A DNA stretch of 64,000 nt from Hepsetus odoe (lineage: Eukaryota; Chordata; Actinopteri; Characiformes; Hepsetidae): the NCBI GenBank assembly GCA_017165825.1, contig CM029372.1:27138166-27202165 (forward strand), written 5' to 3'. Within the stretch, counting starts at the first letter, position 1. Each line of letters begins with the position of its first letter. The notes below the pieces were generated by a model that made no database searches, was not told the origin of the DNA, and was given only the letters and a program-made list of their open reading frames with translations. A program made the position numbers and the translations under genes. Shown in pieces: positions 59,952 to 64,000 of this stretch.

Positions 59952-60165
59952 GAGGAGGAGGAGAGAGAGAGAGGGAGAGAGAGAGGCGGAGAGAGAGAGA
60001 GAGAGAGGGAGGAGAGAGAGCGGAGACAGGGAGAGAGGAGAGAGAGAGAGACAGGGGAGAGAGAGAGAGGAAGGCGGAGGCAGGAGAGAGAGAGAGAAAC
60101 GAGAGAGAGAGCGGGGAGGCGGGGAGAGAGAGAGAGAGAGAGAGAGAGGAAAGCGGGAGACAGGG

Positions 60166-60198
<33 letters not shown>

Positions 60199-60439
60199 GC
60201 AGACAGGCAGAGAGAGAGAGAGAGAGAGTACGTGAGAGAGAGAGAGAGAGAGAGAGAGGCGGGGCGGGGAGAGAGAGAGAGAGAGACAGGGGGCAGGGGA
60301 GGTCGGGAGAGAGAGAGAGAAGCGAGAGAGAGAGACGGGGGAGACGGAGAGAAGAGAGAGAGAGAGAGACAGGGGAGACAGGGAGAGAGAGAGAGAGACG
60401 GGGAGACCGGGGAGAGAGAGAGAGAGAGAGAGACGGGGG
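58954..60439 (+). repeat. 1.5-kb polypurine GA satellite
   Basis: Almost only A and G on the plus strand: (GA)n blocks broken by ggcaggga, ggacgg and agcgggg phrases at irregular spacing, with rare C and hardly any T. Open frames of 468 to 523 codons on both strands are Glu-Arg or Ser-Leu repeats, not genes. Confidence 0.97.
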
Positions 60440-60672
60440 TTGCGTTCTGTTCACAGACTCACATGATTGATAGACAGACAGATAGACGGACAAACGGATG
60501 ATAGATAGATAGACGACAGACCAGACGAACAGAGACGTGTTTTTTTATCCTGAATATGAAGTTAAGTGAGTCTGGTTCCGTTTGGCAGCAGGTCAGAGTT
60601 CAGTCTGTAGTCACATGTGAGTGAGTGAGTGATTGAGTATTAATGTGTGCTCTGTGAGGATTGGCAGCCTGT

Positions 60673-61102
60673 CCATTTCCCGGATTGCCTTCTTCCCAAA
60701 GTTTGCGTGATCAGTCAGAGCAGGTCACTTTCTTTCATCGCTCCATGATGCAGTTCTGATGCTCATCTGCCCATTATAGGCACTTTCGGTGGTGGACAAG
60801 AGTCGGCATGGGTGCTCCGACTGACCGAGGTACGCACACAGTAAGCTGTGATACACTGACACACTTCTACCAGAGCCTGCATGAACTTTACTGTAGCAAC
60901 CTGTGCTTCAGTAGCTCTTCAGTGTGACAGGCTTGAAAAGTGCCTTTTCTTTTTCATGTAACATTTACTGTTGTGGTGCTGTGCTCATACTTAAGTAATC
61001 TGGTATCGGCTGAAATCAAAGTTGTTCTGAATTTGCATATATAAATGCACTCGTGGTAAGTTTGACACGGCAATTAACTTCAAAATCATGCGTTGAAAGT
61101 TC
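60673..61102 (-). repeat. 430-bp direct duplication, copy 1 (includes Tc1-like remnant)
   Basis: Identical to 63282-63711 at every position compared. The first half resembles a Tc1-type transposase region read on the minus strand. Confidence 0.95.
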
Positions 61103-61108
61103 CAATAC

Positions 61109-61395
61109 CCAATGAAGATCTCAGCATCTTTAACTCTGACACCTCCAGCTTTTTTTCTCATCAGTGCCACCGTCTCCAACCCATATAACATTGCTAGTCT
61201 CAATACTGTCCAGTCTCAATACTTTTTGAACTCTCGCTCTCCACCCATTCCATCCTTCCTGCACTCTCTTCTTCTCCTCTCTTCCACACTCACCGCTACT
61301 CTGAACTGTTGATCCCACGTATTTAAACTCCTTTGTCACCCTGTTTAGATGGAAACACTTCCAAACCCTCCTCAACATCTTTAACATGAACACAC
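61109..61395 (-). mobile_element. RTE-type LINE internal fragment (copy J)
   Basis: Minus strand encodes TKEFKYVGSTVQSSGECGRE and the KKRVQEGWNGW block, the part missing from copy B, then LYGLETVALM. Lacks the 3' end. Confidence 0.85.
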
Positions 61396-61857
61396 ACACC
61401 ATTTTGTATTAAGACAATTGTATAAAAAAATCAAATAAGGTTTGCTTCATTTGTAAATCATGCTTTTATTTACTAAAGTTTTACTGAATAATTATACCTT
61501 TATCCCTGGTTACAGTGGGGCTGTGAAGGAACGCACATAGAAATACAGGAGGTTCTTTTTTCAAATACATTTTAAACACTCAGTGATAGCTGACATGACA
61601 AAAAAAAGCTATTTTAAAATCGTACATCGTGTGTCTGGGTATTTATAATCATAAAACTGGCTTAAAAGAAGCTTAAAAGAGTCTAAAACAAGTATCCCAA
61701 ACAAAGATCATCATTATGTCTTTGTCCTGGCTGTGTTTAGCCAGTGCCCGCCTCCAGACTCTGAAGATCCATGCAGGTCTAAAATGTAAAACCAACATTT
61801 CTGCACAACTAAACATATTTATGATGAAGGTTTGGAGTAAAATGCTGAGTCAGCATC
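61396..61857. other. OSCP1 downstream region, nothing recognised
   Basis: AT-rich, no coding or repeat signal. Confidence 0.4.
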
Positions 61858-61861
61858 TTTT

Positions 61862-62130
61862 AAAGTGGTGGGGAATGGAGCCAAATGTCTAAACGTCTAA
61901 ACTGCCTGATGGTGTCCGAGACATGATGATATTTTTATTTTTAAGGTCAAAAACACTTATTTTAAATCTATTTACAGTGGAGTGATCCATGCAAGTGACT
62001 GCTACGCTGTTTTTCATCACCATGAACACTCAGACCAGTATGGCTTCACCAGTGGGTTTGTGGAGGAAACAAAAACGCTGTATTTGAGTTGGAGACGTCC
62101 GGTTCCATTCACCTCCACTGTTAAGAAATC
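61862..62130. mobile_element. MITE with terminal inverted repeats (TTAA-type)
   Basis: Left end ttaaagtggtggggaatgga; right end on the minus strand ttaacagtggaggtgaatgg. Both ends abut TTAA. About 265 bases, related to the element at 42190. Confidence 0.72.
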
Positions 62131-62278
62131 TGAGTCTGAACCATTTCACCCCAAACCCTTTCTGGACGACTGAATAAGGAATTATTTAGCAAAATGGGTG
62201 GAATTCATCTCTAAATGCTGTGGAATGGACCACCATTTATGGGAAGCCCTTTGGGTGAGTGCACCAAACAAAGAAATG

Positions 62279-62527
62279 CAGCAGTGGTCTAGTGTTTTGG
62301 GACGATGACCCATAATCAGAAGGCCATGGGTTTGAATCCCAGACCAGCAGGTTGCTCTGTGGTCCCTTGAGCAAGATTCCGTCCCCATCACTGCTCCCCG
62401 GTTGCTGGATATGGCTGCACACTGTTGCACGGTGTGTATGTGTTAAATACAGTGGAACATTTCATTGTGGTTCACTGTGTGATGTGTTTCACAATGACGA
62501 ATCCTTGTCACCATCATTCACTTTTCA
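62279..62527 (+). mobile_element. SINE family A downstream of OSCP1
   Basis: Head cagcagtggtctagtg, gggtttgaatcccagaccag B box, core cccttgagcaagattcc, tail tttcacaatgacg. Confidence 0.8.
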
Positions 62528-62608
62528 TAGACGTTGCACATCTACCACCTCTCTGTCTCTCTCGCTTTCTTTCTCTCTTGCTCTCTCTCTCTCTCTCTCT
62601 CTCTAGCT

Positions 62609-62728
62609 TTAGAGTTCATCCATCATGGCCAGCAGGTCATCGCCTTTATTGCTGGGTCTTTCAGGCTGGTCCTGATGCTCAGCAAACTCGGCCACGATGC
62701 GAGTCAGCTCAGTGTTGGCCTGATGGTC
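62609..62728 (-). CDS. oscp1: OSCP1 terminal exon
   Basis: 40 codons including the stop. Acceptor ctgttttccag. A (CT)n tract at 62574-62604 lies directly after the stop in the 3' UTR. Confidence 0.68.
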   Translation of the reverse strand, partial: DHQANTELTRIVAEFAEHQDQPERPSNKGDDLLAMMDEL

Positions 62729-63922
62729 CTGGAAAACAGGTCAGAGACAAATGGTGCTCTTTATTAGAACCCACTCATCTCCACATTACATCCGTTCACT
62801 CACTAGTTTATATCTTTCTATAGTTCATTCTATAATTTGTGACAATTTTATCATCAGTGTTTGGAAATAAAAACATATAACGTGAAGTTTCTTACATACT
62901 TTCATTTAGTCAGAATTTTTTTTTTACTTTTTGAAGAGATAAAAAGCGTTACATGTTATTTACTGAAAGCCTGAGGTGTTTGCAAAGCAGTAACAACACC
63001 AAGCAGCCATTACATTAAGACCACCTGCTTAGTACTGTGTAGGTCCCACTAGTGCTACTTAAAAACGGTTCAGATCTGTCAAGGCATGGGCTCCATTTCT
63101 TTCTGTGGTTTTCTGTGGTTTCTGCACCAGCAGCAGATCCTTTAGAGGTGGATAAGACCAGTTGATCCAGCACATCCCACTGGAGAATTTGGAGAACCTT
63201 TTTTATCATGATCCTCAAACCTTCGTAGTGTTTGCAGTGTGGAAGAGATCATTATCCGTAAAGATGTGCAGAAGTGCAACCCCATTTCCCGGATTGCCTT
63301 CTTCCCAAAGTTTGCGTGATCAGTCAGAGCAGGTCACTTTCTTTCATCGCTCCATGATGCAGTTCTGATGCTCATCTGCCCATTATAGGCACTTTCGGTG
63401 GTGGACAAGAGTCGGCATGGGTGCTCCGACTGACCGAGGTACGCACACAGTAAGCTGTGATACACTGACACACTTCTACCAGAGCCTGCATGAACTTTAC
63501 TGTAGCAACCTGTGCTTCAGTAGCTCTTCAGTGTGACAGGCTTGAAAAGTGCCTTTTCTTTTTCATGTAACATTTACTGTTGTGGTGCTGTGCTCATACT
63601 TAAGTAATCTGGTATCGGCTGAAATCAAAGTTGTTCTGAATTTGCATATATAAATGCACTCGTGGTAAGTTTGACACGGCAATTAACTTCAAAATCATGC
63701 GTTGAAAGTTCAAAGGAAATAATTATGTGACATTTTTTGACGAGACATTTTATTCTAAATGAAAGAGCTCTAAAAGCCTGTTGTGCTGAGCATCAACCCA
63801 CAAATTGACAGGCAAACTAAGGTATTTATGCAAATCCGGGCCTAAAGGGTCGGAACTTTACCTTTGTTGCTTGAATATTTATGACACCAGACAACTCCTC
63901 GTCTGCCTTTGCTGAGATCCTC
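62609..63922 (-). CDS. oscp1: OSCP1, last two exons (3' partial)
   Basis: Minus-strand exons 63922-63862 and 62728-62609 join in phase 0 through GT-AG sites. They encode RISAKADEELSGVINIQATK, then DHQANTELTRIVAEFAEHQD and the end NKGDDLLAMMDEL-stop. The acidic tail ending in MMDEL and the position next to LSM10 on the same strand point to OSCP1 (organic solute carrier partner 1, also NOR1). The identification leans heavily on gene order; 60 residues of a disordered tail are weak evidence alone. The intron between the two exons holds a Tc1-like remnant and one copy of the exact 430-bp duplication. The rest of the gene is beyond the window. Confidence 0.68.
63001..63711 (-). mobile_element. Tc1/mariner-like element remnant in OSCP1 intron
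   Basis: Starts attacattaagaccacctgc; the minus strand keeps LQWDVLDQLV (the HLWDVLDQ region). The catalytic middle is deleted. Its second half, from 63282, is the duplicated segment. Confidence 0.62.
63282..63711 (-). repeat. 430-bp direct duplication, copy 2
   Basis: Exact match of 60673-61102, offset 2609 bases. This copy is continuous with more of the Tc1-like element on its left, so it is probably the source. Confidence 0.95.
63862..63922 (-). CDS. oscp1: OSCP1 penultimate exon
   Basis: 61 bases: the last base of a split codon, then RISAKADEELSGVINIQATK. Acceptor ctttacag, donor AAAG|gtaaag. Confidence 0.68.
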
Positions 63923-64000
63923 CTGTAAAGACAGGTCTGACTGTCAGATCAGTTAGAATGATTCAGAATCTGCTGATATGCTGTTTTAATGAAATATGAA

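Noticed and set aside
58829..60501. Several open frames of 468-523 codons on both strands
   Set aside because: They are pure Glu-Arg or Ser-Leu translations of the GA satellite, open because the simple repeat rarely contains stops. No start context, splice sites or domains.
1..64000. Endogenous retrovirus or LTR element
   Set aside because: No paired LTRs and no gag, protease or integrase motifs seen; all RT matches are of the non-LTR LINE type.

Overview
The window is vertebrate nuclear DNA, almost certainly from a teleost fish. Its genes are split by GT-AG introns. It is dense in tRNA-derived SINEs, RTE-type LINE fragments, Tc1-like and MITE remnants and long CA/TG, GATA/GACA and GA simple repeats. 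No bacterial, phage or plasmid features are present.

Five genes can be supported by splicing exons in frame: the 3' end of MAP7D1 (+, 924-5883, last six exons), the complete coding sequence of THRAP3/TRAP150 (+, 28239-40034, 10 coding exons, 896 residues, with a CpG-rich promoter and non-coding exon near 24.0-24.4 kb), EVA1B/FAM176B (-, 46338-42620, three coding exons, 160 residues), LSM10 (-, 57310-56948, one coding exon, 120 residues), and the last two exons of a gene I read as OSCP1 (-, 63922-62609). Order and strand match human 1p34.3 (MAP7D1, THRAP3, EVA1B, LSM10, OSCP1) as I recall it, but I see no SH3D21 between THRAP3 and EVA1B and no STK40 between EVA1B and LSM10.

Layout: 1-6.4 kb, MAP7D1 3' end with repeat-filled introns. 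6.4-23.8 kb, a gene-free transposon zone holding a nearly full-length but broken RTE LINE (7.27-10.16 kb), a second rearranged LINE (21.5-23.0 kb), an L2-like LINE fragment split by a SINE, and many SINEs. 23.9-41.3 kb, THRAP3. 42.2-51.5 kb, EVA1B with a probable upstream non-coding exon. 56.8-59 kb, LSM10. 58.95-60.44 kb, a 1.5-kb purine-only-strand GA satellite. 60.7-64 kb, OSCP1 3' end flanked by an exact 430-bp direct duplication.

The genes are unrelated housekeeping neighbours (microtubule-kinesin adaptor, RS-domain splicing/transcription coactivator, small membrane protein, U7 snRNP protein, solute-carrier partner), not a pathway. I found no convincing new biological system. The observations most worth checking are the exact 430-bp duplication around the OSCP1 terminal exon, an apparent TTAA-flanked MITE family with GAATGGAACCAGACGTCT-type inverted ends, the long GA tract next to LSM10, a run of RGG/GYDRG repeats in THRAP3, and orphan ZNF143-type motifs.
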